Origin: Intestinimonas timonensis
GTDB taxonomy: Bacteria > Bacillota > Clostridia > Oscillospirales > Oscillospiraceae
Assembly (NCBI RefSeq): GCF_900626145.1
Contig: NZ_LR130817.1
Location: 459,643 to 523,642, forward strand
Length of the DNA: 64,000 nt
Direction of reading: 5' to 3'
Within the stretch, counting starts at the first letter, position 1; each line of letters opens with the position of its first letter. Both the position numbers and the translations under genes were made by a program. Below the pieces are notes generated by a model, which worked only from the letters and a program-made list of their open reading frames with translations, ran no database searches and was not told where the DNA came from. Below are positions 30,686 to 37,264 of the stretch, one piece after another.

Positions 30686-30877
30686 ATGGCAGTGCGGGAG
30701 CAGCGTGAGGTATATTCTCACGCGACGATCGACTGCTCCGATATGACGCTGACGGAGTATGACGTGAATGGTGCTCGGACTTACGATATCAAGGAGATCT
30801 TGGAGCGTTGGGCCGGCGTACCAAACATTGAAATTGAAATCAGGCAGAGCACGCTTCTGCCAGCAGAAGAGGGGTGA
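30686..30877 (+). CDS. Small hypothetical protein
   Basis: 63 residues, acidic, not recognised. Starts directly after the previous stop with GAGGAG ten bases upstream. Confidence 0.6.
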   Translation: MAVREQREVYSHATIDCSDMTLTEYDVNGARTYDIKEILERWAGVPNIEIEIRQSTLLPAEEG

Positions 30878-30885
30878 AGACATTC

Positions 30886-32118
30886 GTGAATCCAAAGTAT
30901 GAACGCAGAGAAGGTGAGGATGCATATGAATATGGTCTTCGCCTAATCGAAATCAAAGTCGAACAGAAGCCCGACGATCTGGACTGGGAAGACATCGTTG
31001 AAGCAACTGGCATCGAATGCCATCGGGATAGTTTGAGAAAGGCGGCATCTGTAACGCCATACTCCGGCTATGCTGTTGCGCAGTATTTCAAGAAAAAGTA
31101 TGCCGCTCAGGGTAATCCCGGCCAGGATGATTATATGGGCGAGCTAAACTGCAAAATTGCGGAGATGCGTAAAGAGGCCAAACGCTTCTATGACCAGCGC
31201 CGCGAGTTCAATAAGATGGTCGATCGGATGGGTCGTGAGGAAAATCTGGAAGATCGGCTCGTTAAGGCTGCTCAGGATCTGAATGAGTCTTTGCCGCTAT
31301 CGGTTAATAAGCCGGACGACTTTTGTATGTTCCTTGGCGATGCTGAGGCTGTTCTTGTGTTTGCCGACTGGCATTACGGTATGGTAACGGACAATATCTG
31401 GGAGCGGTATGATACTCAGGTATGCCGTTATCGTGTGGAACGGCTGGTTGAGCGAGCAGTTGAGCGTATCAGGCTGAATAAATGCCATAGACTTCATGTC
31501 GTGTTGTTGGGCGACGCGGCTCATGGTTCAATACACACCAGTGCGCGTGTTGCCTCTGAGGAGCTGACGTGCGACCAGATCATGCAGGTGTCAGAAATTA
31601 TGGCACAGGCGATCAGTGTTTTGGCCGATGAGGTTGAGCAGACAGTAGTTCACGCGACCTACGGAAATCATTTGAGAACCGTTCAAAATAAAAACGACAG
31701 CATTCATGCAGATAACATGGAGCGGCTGATCCCTTGGTGGCTTGAACAGCGGCTTCGTGATCGCAGTGATATCGTTTTCCCGGAGTCGGAGTATTACGAG
31801 TTCTTGTACTTCTCCGTATGCGGGTATAACATTTGTGCCGCCCATGGTGACTTGGACAACGTGAAAAACGCCGGAAAGACGCTGCACACGTTGTTCGCCA
31901 AGAAGTATTCCAGCGATATTGACTATGTGGTGTTGGCCGATAAACACCATAAAGAGGAGTTTGAAGAGCTGGGAATCGAGAGTATGATCGCACCCTGCTT
32001 GTGCGGTACGGATGATTATGCTAACGGAAAACGGCTCTATTCGACTCCGGCACAGCTGATGATGGTTTTCCGCCCCGGAGTAGGTGCGGATGCCTGCTAT
32101 CAGATCAAATTGAATTAA
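30886..32118 (+). CDS. Phage metallophosphoesterase
   Basis: 410 residues from the GTG at 30886 (AGGGG ten bases upstream). Calcineurin-like metal ligands are in order: DWH (161-163), GD (209-210), GNH (260-262) and AHGD (319-322). The N-terminal 140 residues (EYGLRLIEIKVEQKPDDLDWEDIVEATG..., then a coiled coil) look like a DNA-binding or dimerisation module found in related phage proteins. Likely a nuclease or phosphatase acting on DNA ends during replication or packaging; substrate unknown. Confidence 0.85.
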   Translation: MNPKYERREGEDAYEYGLRLIEIKVEQKPDDLDWEDIVEATGIECHRDSLRKAASVTPYSGYAVAQYFKKKYAAQGNPGQDDYMGELNCKIAEMRKEAKRFYDQRREFNKMVDRMGREENLEDRLVKAAQDLNESLPLSVNKPDDFCMFLGDAEAVLVFADWHYGMVTDNIWERYDTQVCRYRVERLVERAVERIRLNKCHRLHVVLLGDAAHGSIHTSARVASEELTCDQIMQVSEIMAQAISVLADEVEQTVVHATYGNHLRTVQNKNDSIHADNMERLIPWWLEQRLRDRSDIVFPESEYYEFLYFSVCGYNICAAHGDLDNVKNAGKTLHTLFAKKYSSDIDYVVLADKHHKEEFEELGIESMIAPCLCGTDDYANGKRLYSTPAQLMMVFRPGVGADACYQIKLN

Positions 32119-32129
32119 GGAGTGGGACA

Positions 32130-32420
32130 ATGGTTAAGGCCGATATCGTGTCCGCTCTGTGCGAGAAAGGCTACTACAAGAATCAGGCCAATGATGTGGT
32201 GGACGAAGTGCTCCAAATCATCAGAGACGCGCTGGTTCGCGGGGAGCAGGTACAGCTCAGAGGTTTCGGAACCTTTGAGGTGAAAACCAGAAAAGGCCGC
32301 AATAGCAAAAACATCTCCACCGGGGAGATGCGGGTATCGAGCGATAGCAAGGTACCCACGTTCCGAGCCAGTAACAGCCTGAAAGAGGATGTTCGCGCCG
32401 GTACAGACTCGCAGCAGTGA
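32130..32420 (+). CDS. HU/IHF-family DNA-binding protein
   Basis: 96 residues. Standard HU fold order: helices MVKADIVSALCEKGYYKNQANDVVDEVLQIIRDAL, then GEQVQLRGFGTFEVKTRKGR and the arm region ending VPTFRASNSLKEDV. The usual arm-tip proline region reads STGEMRVSSDSKVPTF, somewhat altered from the cellular consensus. It bends and coats DNA. AAGGAG precedes the ATG. Confidence 0.92.
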   Translation: MVKADIVSALCEKGYYKNQANDVVDEVLQIIRDALVRGEQVQLRGFGTFEVKTRKGRNSKNISTGEMRVSSDSKVPTFRASNSLKEDVRAGTDSQQ

Positions 32421-32438
32421 CACAAAAAATATAAAATA

Positions 32439-32455
32439 ATTTTCTTTGTAGCTAT
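32439..32455 (-). promoter_or_regulatory. Operator-like motif, inverted, at the -35 box
   Basis: Minus strand ATAGCTACAAAGAAAAT; its end touches the TTGACA of the tRNA-region promoter. Confidence 0.6.
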
Positions 32456-32483
32456 TGACATCCAGAAATGCCTATGGTATCAT
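32455..32483 (+). promoter_or_regulatory. Sigma-70 promoter of the tRNA/tmRNA region
   Basis: TTGACA (32455-32460), exact 17-bp spacer, TATCAT (32478-32483). Flanked on both sides by operator-like motifs in opposite orientation. Confidence 0.85.
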
Positions 32484-32489
32484 ATGACC

Positions 32490-32510
32490 ATAGCAACAAA
32501 GAAAATCAAT
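32490..32510 (+). promoter_or_regulatory. Operator-like motif at the transcription start
   Basis: ATAGCAACAAAGAAAATCA begins about seven bases after the -10 box. Confidence 0.6.
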
Positions 32511-32547
32511 GAAAACAGCGCCGCCCCTTATTAGGGGGCGGACATAT

Positions 32548-32623
32548 GGGGCCATAGCTCAGCTGGGAGAGCGCCTGCCTTGCAAGCAGGGGGTCGGGAG
32601 TTCGATCCTCCCTGGTTCCACCA
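32548..32623 (+). tRNA. tRNA-Ala(TGC)
   Basis: Complete cloverleaf, 7-nt anticodon loop CTTGCAA, encoded CCA. Confidence 0.93.
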
Positions 32624-32732
32624 CTATGCTGTATTGGCTAAGTTGGCGTTTGTGCGGTTCAGCTCATTACTTTTACTGCTATCTCAGCCAAAAGCCTATC
32701 GGCTGCAGACGAGGTTTTTCGGACGTACAGCT

Positions 32733-32758
32733 ATTACGGCAGATGCGTCTGCCGTAAT
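32733..32758 (+). other. Perfect hairpin between tRNA genes
   Basis: 11-bp stem ATTACGGCAGA/TCTGCCGTAAT with a 4-nt loop; no T-run. Possible processing signal or weak terminator. Confidence 0.55.
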
Positions 32759-32760
32759 AT

Positions 32761-32836
32761 CGGGATATAGCTCAGTTGGTAGAGCACACGATTGATAATC
32801 GTGAGGTCAAAAGTTCGATCCTTTTTGTCCCGACCA
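32761..32836 (+). tRNA. tRNA-Ile(GAT)
   Basis: Cloverleaf with anticodon loop TTGATAA, encoded CCA. Confidence 0.92.
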
Positions 32837-33040
32837 GTCCCATTCGCCACAGGAATGGTATTTTGACCGAATGCCGATGACAAGGCGGGAGATACGGCTG
32901 TGGCACATATCTTTCTCTATGAACTGCAAGACTTCCCCTTCCGCACGCCGATAAGATTCGCCGTCTGGAATATGCAGGGATTGGGGAACGTGGTCGGGCA
33001 GCGCCTACGCCCGAACCGGTACACCTTGACAATTTCATAT

Positions 33041-33469
33041 GGGGCCGTAATGGGTTCGACGGGGTTCTGAGAGAGTAAGACTCGCAGGTAGAAGACCGCC
33101 TCAAGGCTTAAACAAAAATGAAATGACAACGATACGACTGTTGTAATGATCCATCCCGCTTTTTCCGCTGCTCTTGCAGCAAAGGGAATTGCCGCCTGAT
33201 GACGGCTGGATTCCAAAACGATGTACCCACTGACCGGGTAAACATCTGAGGTCGAAGATTCGGTCAGAGTATTGCAGTTTTCCTTGTCACTGTGAAAAGA
33301 AACAAGGTGGTGGAGGTGCATCTAACCGGTGTGCCCTGGGCGCGGAGTGACAACTGCTGATCCGCCCGTCTCAGTTTGAGGCGAATTGATAAAGTGTTGT
33401 CTATTGCGTAAGACTGTTTTATTCATGTAGGGATTTCGGACAGGGGTTCGATTCCCCTCGGCTCCACCA
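33041..33469 (+). ncRNA. ssrA: Phage-encoded tmRNA (ssrA)
   Basis: The 5' end GGGGCCGTAATGGGTTCGACGG and the 3' end TTCGGACAGGGGTTCGATTCCCC...CTCCACCA form the tRNA-like domain of tmRNA: acceptor GGGGCCG pairs with CGGCTCC, and the CCA is encoded. tmRNA with SmpB rescues stalled ribosomes and tags the nascent chain for proteolysis. The best tag frame starts with NDNDTT (33122) and ends with AAKGIAA before a TGA at 33197, 25 codons, much longer than the usual 8-15. The resume codon is my inference; another frame gives a short, untypical tag. A phage copy may keep translation running late in infection. Confidence 0.9.
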
Positions 33470-33474
33470 TATAT

Positions 33475-33549
33475 AGAGGATGTAGTGATAACGGTAGCAC
33501 GCCTGCCCAGGGAGCAGGAAGAACGGTTCGAGTCCGGCATCTTCTACCA
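33475..33549 (+). tRNA. tRNA-Pro(AGG), unusual loop
   Basis: Complete cloverleaf with encoded CCA. Anticodon stem CCTGC/GCAGG, loop CCAGGGA, so the anticodon is AGG and position 33 is C rather than the near-universal U. A-starting proline anticodons are rare in bacteria. Confidence 0.75.
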
Positions 33550-33736
33550 TTTTTGGGGCACGTACAGCAACTTTCAAAAACTTTTTATGGGAAAAAGAAC
33601 AACCGTGTTCCGTATTTTGAGACGCTAACAGCAATTTTGAAAACAATTCTACTTGAAATAGAAAAATCATCGCCTTTAACTAAGCATATGCCGAACAAAT
33701 GTGGTGTCGTTAAGAATGCGTCTCGTAGATCTATAT

Positions 33737-33812
33737 TGGCCCGTAGCTCAGATGGTAGAGCGTCTGACTGTTAATCAGATGGTCGCAGGTTCGAGTCCTG
33801 CCGGGTCAGCCA
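33737..33812 (+). tRNA. tRNA-Asn(GTT)
   Basis: Cloverleaf, loop CTGTTAA, encoded CCA. Confidence 0.93.
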
Positions 33813-33815
33813 TAT

Positions 33816-33890
33816 TGCGGGGTGTAGCAGTGGTAGCTTACCAGCCTCATAAGCTGGTGGTCGCAGGTTCGAGTCCTGCCCCCGCAACCA
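33816..33890 (+). tRNA. tRNA-Met(CAT)
   Basis: Cloverleaf, loop CTCATAA, encoded CCA. The acceptor stem is fully paired, unlike bacterial initiators, so elongator Met or lysidine-type Ile. Confidence 0.88.
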
Positions 33891-34053
33891 TGCCCGTCCC
33901 ACGAACAGAGCGGAGACTGTAAACTGAATGGGAAATAGAAACCTTCACATCTGGCAGTGATGACTTTTACAAGGTTTTGGGAGTAAAACCGGCGCAATCC
34001 GGCAGGCGAAGTACGAGCCGGCACCATGGCTTACGGTGTGAGTAAGCCGATCT
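33891..34053 (+). other. Structured spacer in the tRNA array
   Basis: No tRNA or ORF. Contains a tRNA-like 3' tail (GCCGGCACCA ending near 34026) without a matching body and a perfect 7-bp hairpin GGCTTAC/GTAAGCC at 34028-34048. Confidence 0.4.
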
Positions 34054-34129
34054 GTCCGGTTAGCTCAGCTGGGAGAGCATTTGCCCTACAAGCAAAGGGT
34101 CGGCGGTTCGATCCCGTCACTGGACACCA
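34054..34129 (+). tRNA. tRNA-Val(TAC)
   Basis: Cloverleaf, loop CCTACAA (C at position 33), encoded CCA. Confidence 0.9.
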
Positions 34130-34132
34130 TAT

Positions 34133-34207
34133 GCGGGTGTAGCACAACGGCCAGGGCACCGGCCTTCCAAGCCGGGGATGCGGGTTCGATCCCCGTCACT
34201 CGCTCCA
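34133..34207 (+). tRNA. tRNA-Gly(TCC)
   Basis: Cloverleaf, loop CTTCCAA, encoded CCA. Confidence 0.92.
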
Positions 34208-34210
34208 TAT

Positions 34211-34297
34211 GCCGGAGTGGTGGAATCGGCAGACGCGGAGGACTCAAAATCCTCTGGTAGCGATACCGTGTGGGTTCAAGTCCCACCTTCGGCACCA
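34211..34297 (+). tRNA. tRNA-Leu(CAA)
   Basis: Class II with long variable arm, loop CTCAAAA, encoded CCA. Confidence 0.92.
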
Positions 34298-34431
34298 AGG
34301 CGTATCTGCATTAAATCACAGCCCCGCACCATTTTTTTCGGTTTTGATGGTCGCTCGACCCAGTGCCAGCACTGGGATGAGAGGGTTGCAATCACGAAGT
34401 ACAAGTGATGTGAGCCACGCAAACCGTATAT
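34298..34431 (+). other. Structured spacer in the tRNA array
   Basis: No gene. Holds CCAGTGC/GCACTGG and ATCAC/GTGAT hairpins; the string AATCACGAAG also occurs inside the interrupted tRNA-like element (34911-34920). Confidence 0.4.
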
Positions 34432-34508
34432 GGCAGTATGACTGGAGATGGCTCCAGCACGACCTCATACGTCGTAAGACGCAGGTTCGAGTCCTGCTAC
34501 TGCCACCA
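34432..34508 (+). tRNA. tRNA-Met(CAT), second copy
   Basis: Acceptor GGCAGTA/TACTGCC, loop CTCATAC, T-arm GCAGG/CCTGC, encoded CCA. Body differs clearly from the first CAT tRNA, so the two likely have different identities. Confidence 0.85.
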
Positions 34509-34612
34509 CAGCTCTCCCATTTTGGGCGAAACGATATTATAAATAGCGGTGGCCTTATGAGTGGGGCGTTAATCAATGGGGCTGACATCCATTACCGCTG
34601 AAGTCAGCTTAT

Positions 34613-34686
34613 GATACCGTAGCCAAGTGGCAAGGCTCTGGGCTGCAACCCCAGGATCATAGGTTCAAATCCTATCGGTATCTCCA
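34613..34686 (+). tRNA. tRNA-Cys(GCA)
   Basis: Cloverleaf, loop CTGCAAC, encoded CCA. Confidence 0.92.
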
Positions 34687-34689
34687 TAT

Positions 34690-34764
34690 AGGGGTGTAGC
34701 CAAGTGGTAAGGCAAGGGACTTTGACTCCTTCACTCGCTGGTTCGAGTCCAGCCATCCCTGCCA
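34690..34764 (+). tRNA. tRNA-Gln(TTG)
   Basis: Cloverleaf, loop CTTTGAC, encoded CCA. Confidence 0.9.
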
Positions 34765-34768
34765 AAAA

Positions 34769-34969
34769 AATACGGTGGCGGAATAAGTAGACGCTAAAGT
34801 GTGGCTTCTTATAGGTTGGTTGGTGAACGGATAATGTAAACCGTAAAAAAGTAACTCCGAGTCAGCTGCGATTGATCGCCAGTTCTACGCAACATGAAAG
34901 GCCGAGGGTAATCACGAAGGAATAACCTAAAACTCCAACTATGTAAGGTGTAAATCCTTACCCGTATTA
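34769..34969 (+). ncRNA. Interrupted or degenerate tRNA-like element
   Basis: A 7-bp acceptor (AATACGG with CCGTATT) and a Leu-like D-arm (GGCGGAATAAGTAGACGC) start the element, and a T-arm-like hairpin (GTAAGG/CCTTAC) ends it, but about 150 nt lie where the anticodon and variable arms should be, and no CCA is encoded. TAGGTT (34832) can pair with AACCTA near 34925. It may be a tRNA carrying an intron, a tRNA-like regulatory RNA or a decayed gene. No normal anticodon stem could be drawn. Confidence 0.4.
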
Positions 34970-34974
34970 TATAT

Positions 34975-35051
34975 GCTCCCATCCTCTAACTGGAATAGGA
35001 GGCCGGCCTCTCAAGTCGGCAATACGAGTTCGAGTCTCGTTGGGAGTACCA
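34975..35051 (+). tRNA. tRNA-Arg(TCT)
   Basis: Cloverleaf, loop CTCTCAA, encoded CCA. Confidence 0.9.
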
Positions 35052-35180
35052 GAGGTGGATCTGTGAAGGGGCTTGTGCGCACAAGTTGTTATAACAGAAA
35101 GAGCAGTCTCATGAACTGCTTGCCGCAATAAGGCTTCCAACTGGAAGCGCCTTGCCATAATTTATAAAGCAGGTGCAATC

Positions 35181-35423
35181 ATGCCGAAGAAAGATTCGGG
35201 CGTAACGAAAGAAAAAACATCAAAAATCGTTAAAAAGATTTCCGCCTCTGAGTGCGGTACCGGTGTGCTGTGTACAACGAGGTCGGGCAAGCAGTACCAG
35301 ATCAGCCAAAATCCAGAAAAGAAGAAGCATACGCTATGGCGTATTGTGGATGGCGGATATGAGAAAATTGCGACTGAGGATTCGCCCTATGATCTATACC
35401 CTTTAATTGATTGGGACAAATAA
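35181..35423 (+). CDS. Small ORF inside the tRNA array
   Basis: 80 residues, lysine-rich N-terminus (MPKKDSGVTKEKTSKIVKKI), then a beta-like segment GTGVLCTTRSGKQYQISQNPEKKKHTLWRIVDGGYEKI. Ribosome site GCAGGTG. The spacer before it (35052-35180) is rich in small hairpins such as CTTGTGC/GCACAAG. Not recognised. Confidence 0.6.
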   Translation: MPKKDSGVTKEKTSKIVKKISASECGTGVLCTTRSGKQYQISQNPEKKKHTLWRIVDGGYEKIATEDSPYDLYPLIDWDK

Positions 35424-35433
35424 ATCCAAATAT

Positions 35434-35520
35434 GCTGCTATGGTGGAATAGGCAGACGCGCCAGCTTGAGGTGCTGGTGGGAGAAATCCCGTATGGGTTC
35501 GAGTCCCATTAGCAGTACCA
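35434..35520 (+). tRNA. tRNA-Leu(GAG)
   Basis: Class II, loop TTGAGGT, encoded CCA. Confidence 0.9.
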
Positions 35521-35524
35521 ACAT

Positions 35525-35601
35525 GGTGCGTTGGACGAATTGGTAGAGTCACCACCCTTTCAAGGTGGAATTTCCGGGTTCGATCCCCGGACGCATCACC
35601 A
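35525..35601 (+). tRNA. tRNA-Glu(TTC)
   Basis: Cloverleaf, loop CTTTCAA, encoded CCA. Confidence 0.92.
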
Positions 35602-35603
35602 AT

Positions 35604-35650
35604 GCAACCTAAATTGGTTGCAAAATAAAAATGCAACCATAAATGGTTGC
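35604..35650 (+). repeat. Two tandem identical-stem hairpins
   Basis: GCAACC-N6-GGTTGC occurs twice (35604-35621 and 35633-35650), separated by an A-rich 11-nt linker. Confidence 0.7.
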
Positions 35651-35657
35651 TGTATAT

Positions 35658-35734
35658 GGCGTGTTAGCTCAGAAGAGTAGAGCACCGGCCTGTCACGTCG
35701 GAGGTCACGGGTTCAAGTCCCGTACACGTCGCCA
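35658..35734 (+). tRNA. tRNA-Asp(GTC)
   Basis: Cloverleaf, loop CTGTCAC, encoded CCA. Confidence 0.92.
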
Positions 35735-35741
35735 TTTTTAT

Positions 35742-35819
35742 AGGGGTTTGGTGTAATTGGTAGCACTCCGGTCTCCAAAACCGATGTAGGTGAGGGTTCA
35801 AGTCCTTCAACCCCTGCCA
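35742..35819 (+). tRNA. tRNA-Trp(CCA)
   Basis: Loop CTCCAAA; the outer pair of the anticodon stem is a C-A mismatch. Encoded CCA. Confidence 0.88.
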
Positions 35820-35820
35820 T

Positions 35821-35896
35821 GCTGACATAGCTCTAATGGTAGAGCGGTTGCTTCGTAAGTAATAGGTTCAGAGTTCGAGTCTCTGTGTCAGCTCCA
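35821..35896 (+). tRNA. tRNA-Thr(CGT)
   Basis: Cloverleaf, loop TTCGTAA, encoded CCA. Confidence 0.9.
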
Positions 35897-35899
35897 TAT

Positions 35900-35975
35900 G
35901 CTGGTGTAGCTCAGTCGGTAGAGTGGCTGATTTGTAATCAGTAGGTCGGGGGTTCAAGTCCGTCCACCAGCTCCA
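35900..35975 (+). tRNA. tRNA-Thr(TGT)
   Basis: Cloverleaf, loop TTTGTAA, encoded CCA. Confidence 0.92.
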
Positions 35976-35978
35976 TAT

Positions 35979-36054
35979 GCGGGTATAGCTCAGTTGGTAG
36001 AGCAGCTGACTCTTAATCAGAAGGTCGTGGGTTCAACCCTCTCTACCCGCACCA
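35979..36054 (+). tRNA. tRNA-Lys(CTT)
   Basis: Cloverleaf, loop CTCTTAA, encoded CCA. Confidence 0.92.
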
Positions 36055-36073
36055 ATATAAGAATAGTAAATAT

Positions 36074-36160
36074 AGGGGAGCGCCAGAGTTGGAGAGCTGG
36101 GGCGGTCTGTAAAACCGTTGCTTTCGAGCTGAGTGGGTTCGACTCCCACCTCCCCTACCA
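36074..36160 (+). tRNA. tRNA-Tyr(GTA)
   Basis: Class II, loop CTGTAAA, encoded CCA. Confidence 0.92.
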
Positions 36161-36231
36161 TACAAATATTTGTTGCTACCCGATATGCAACTGAAATAAG
36201 GTCGGGTTCAAATTGACGAGTGGGTGATTCA

Positions 36232-36402
36232 ATGAAGTTCCCGTTTGGATCTTTAATGTATTATGTGTCCCCGGTGAATGGAGCAAAAACACTTTGCCTA
36301 TACATTCGAGACGATCATGGAAAGGCTGTTGTGTTCTTTGAGCACGCAGAATGGGCAGCTCGGGTTGGGTACGATCAGCTTGAAAAAATAATGTGTGCCT
36401 AA
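36232..36402 (+). CDS. Small ORF inside the tRNA array
   Basis: 56 residues (MKFPFGSLMYYVSPVNGAKT..., VVFFEHAEWAARVGYDQLEKI); a weak ribosome site (GTGGGTG). Not recognised, protein-like composition. Confidence 0.5.
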   Translation: MKFPFGSLMYYVSPVNGAKTLCLYIRDDHGKAVVFFEHAEWAARVGYDQLEKIMCA

Positions 36403-36413
36403 ATTTTACAAGT

Positions 36414-36506
36414 GGCGGAATTGACCCCAGTAGGTGCGGGGAGCAGTCTTGAAAACTGTTGGTCGTGATGAGCGGCTTGTGGGTTCGAGTCCTACTTCCG
36501 CCGCCA
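36414..36506 (+). tRNA. tRNA-Ser(TGA)
   Basis: Class II with long variable arm, loop CTTGAAA, encoded CCA. Confidence 0.92.
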
Positions 36507-36646
36507 ACGGGATGTGTTGATATTTACTGCTTTCTAACGACCCCAAGACAAACGGTACGAAAGCGGCGCGGTTCCAGCGATAGGGGACGGTGGACTTTGC
36601 TACGCTGTCCTGTGCAATGCCGATAAACAAAAATGCGTAGCGCTAT

Positions 36647-36722
36647 GGGATGATAGCTCAGTTGGAAGAGCGGCAGGTTGAAGCCCTGCGCGTCGGAGGT
36701 TCGATTCCTTCTCATCCCACCA
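36647..36722 (+). tRNA. tRNA-Phe(GAA)
   Basis: Cloverleaf, loop TTGAAGC, encoded CCA. Confidence 0.92.
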
Positions 36723-36746
36723 GTCCGTAAGGATACTACCTATGAT

Positions 36747-37107
36747 GACGTGTGACGGCTCTGACACGTCGGTAAAATAAAAATTGGCCGTGTGCAGGTA
36801 GATTGGGGTCGCTCCCTCCGGTGAAAGTCCGGCGCAGGCAAAACGCGATAGACCAACCTAAACGCTGTAAGCAAAGCGGCAAGCCGATCAGGAGCGCGGC
36901 GGGCTGGCATACCCCAACGGGACTTCGTGAGCCTGGGAAAGTATGCCCCTCTAATGGTAGTCAGCAATGGAGGATAAATAAGTGTAGTAACCGTGCAAAT
37001 CGGAATTATTGCCTGATTAAGATAACATATCACGGCTGTGAATGGCGGTCGGAATCCAAGGTAAAGGTGTGTGGTGAGGCCGGGAGTGGAGTCACTTCAT
37101 ACAACAT
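36747..37107 (+). ncRNA. Large structured RNA candidate, unassigned
   Basis: About 360 nt without an ORF and dense with helices: GACGTGT/ACACGTC (36747/36764), CCGG-tgaaagt-CCGG, CGCT-gtaagcaa-AGCG, GGC-aa-GCC, and GGCATAC (36906-36912) pairing with GTATGCC (36941-36947) around an internal stem. A-rich single-stranded loops are typical of conserved RNAs. Parts recall cobalamin riboswitch, RNase P or HEARO/omega-RNA fragments, but none fits as a whole and no IscB-like ORF follows. It lies between tRNA-Phe and tRNA-Lys, a location where ornate phage RNAs are known. Confidence 0.5.
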
Positions 37108-37109
37108 AT

Positions 37110-37185
37110 GCGCCTGTAGCTCAGTTGGGAGAGCAGCGCACTTTTAATGCGTGGGTCGGGGGTTCAAATCCCTTCAGGCGCACCA
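37110..37185 (+). tRNA. tRNA-Lys(TTT)
   Basis: Cloverleaf, loop CTTTTAA, encoded CCA. Last tRNA of the array. Confidence 0.93.
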
Positions 37186-37212
37186 GAAGAAATAATAACG
37201 ATTGAGAAAACC

Positions 37213-37242
37213 TCGGAGTCTTTGGACTTCCGAGGTTTTGTC
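37213..37242 (+). terminator. Terminator at the end of the RNA array
   Basis: AAAACCTCGGA ... TCCGAGGTTTT stem with a short inner stem and loop, ending in TTTTGT. Placed between the last tRNA and the packaging genes. Confidence 0.7.
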
Positions 37243-37264
37243 ATATAGAAAGGAGGTCGCGGAC

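Noticed and set aside
33891..34030. A tRNA ending in GCCGGCACCA
   Set aside because: No pairing 5' acceptor strand, D-arm or anticodon loop could be found upstream.
36780..36910. Cobalamin riboswitch
   Set aside because: GGTGAAAGTCCGG resembles its P4 region, but the CCCGC-ACTGTAA and GCCAGGAGACCTGCC cores are missing and no vitamin-related gene follows.
36747..37107. HEARO/omega-RNA with an IscB-type nuclease
   Set aside because: No IscB/IsrB-like ORF downstream; the next features are tRNA-Lys and the terminase genes. Kept only as an unassigned RNA.
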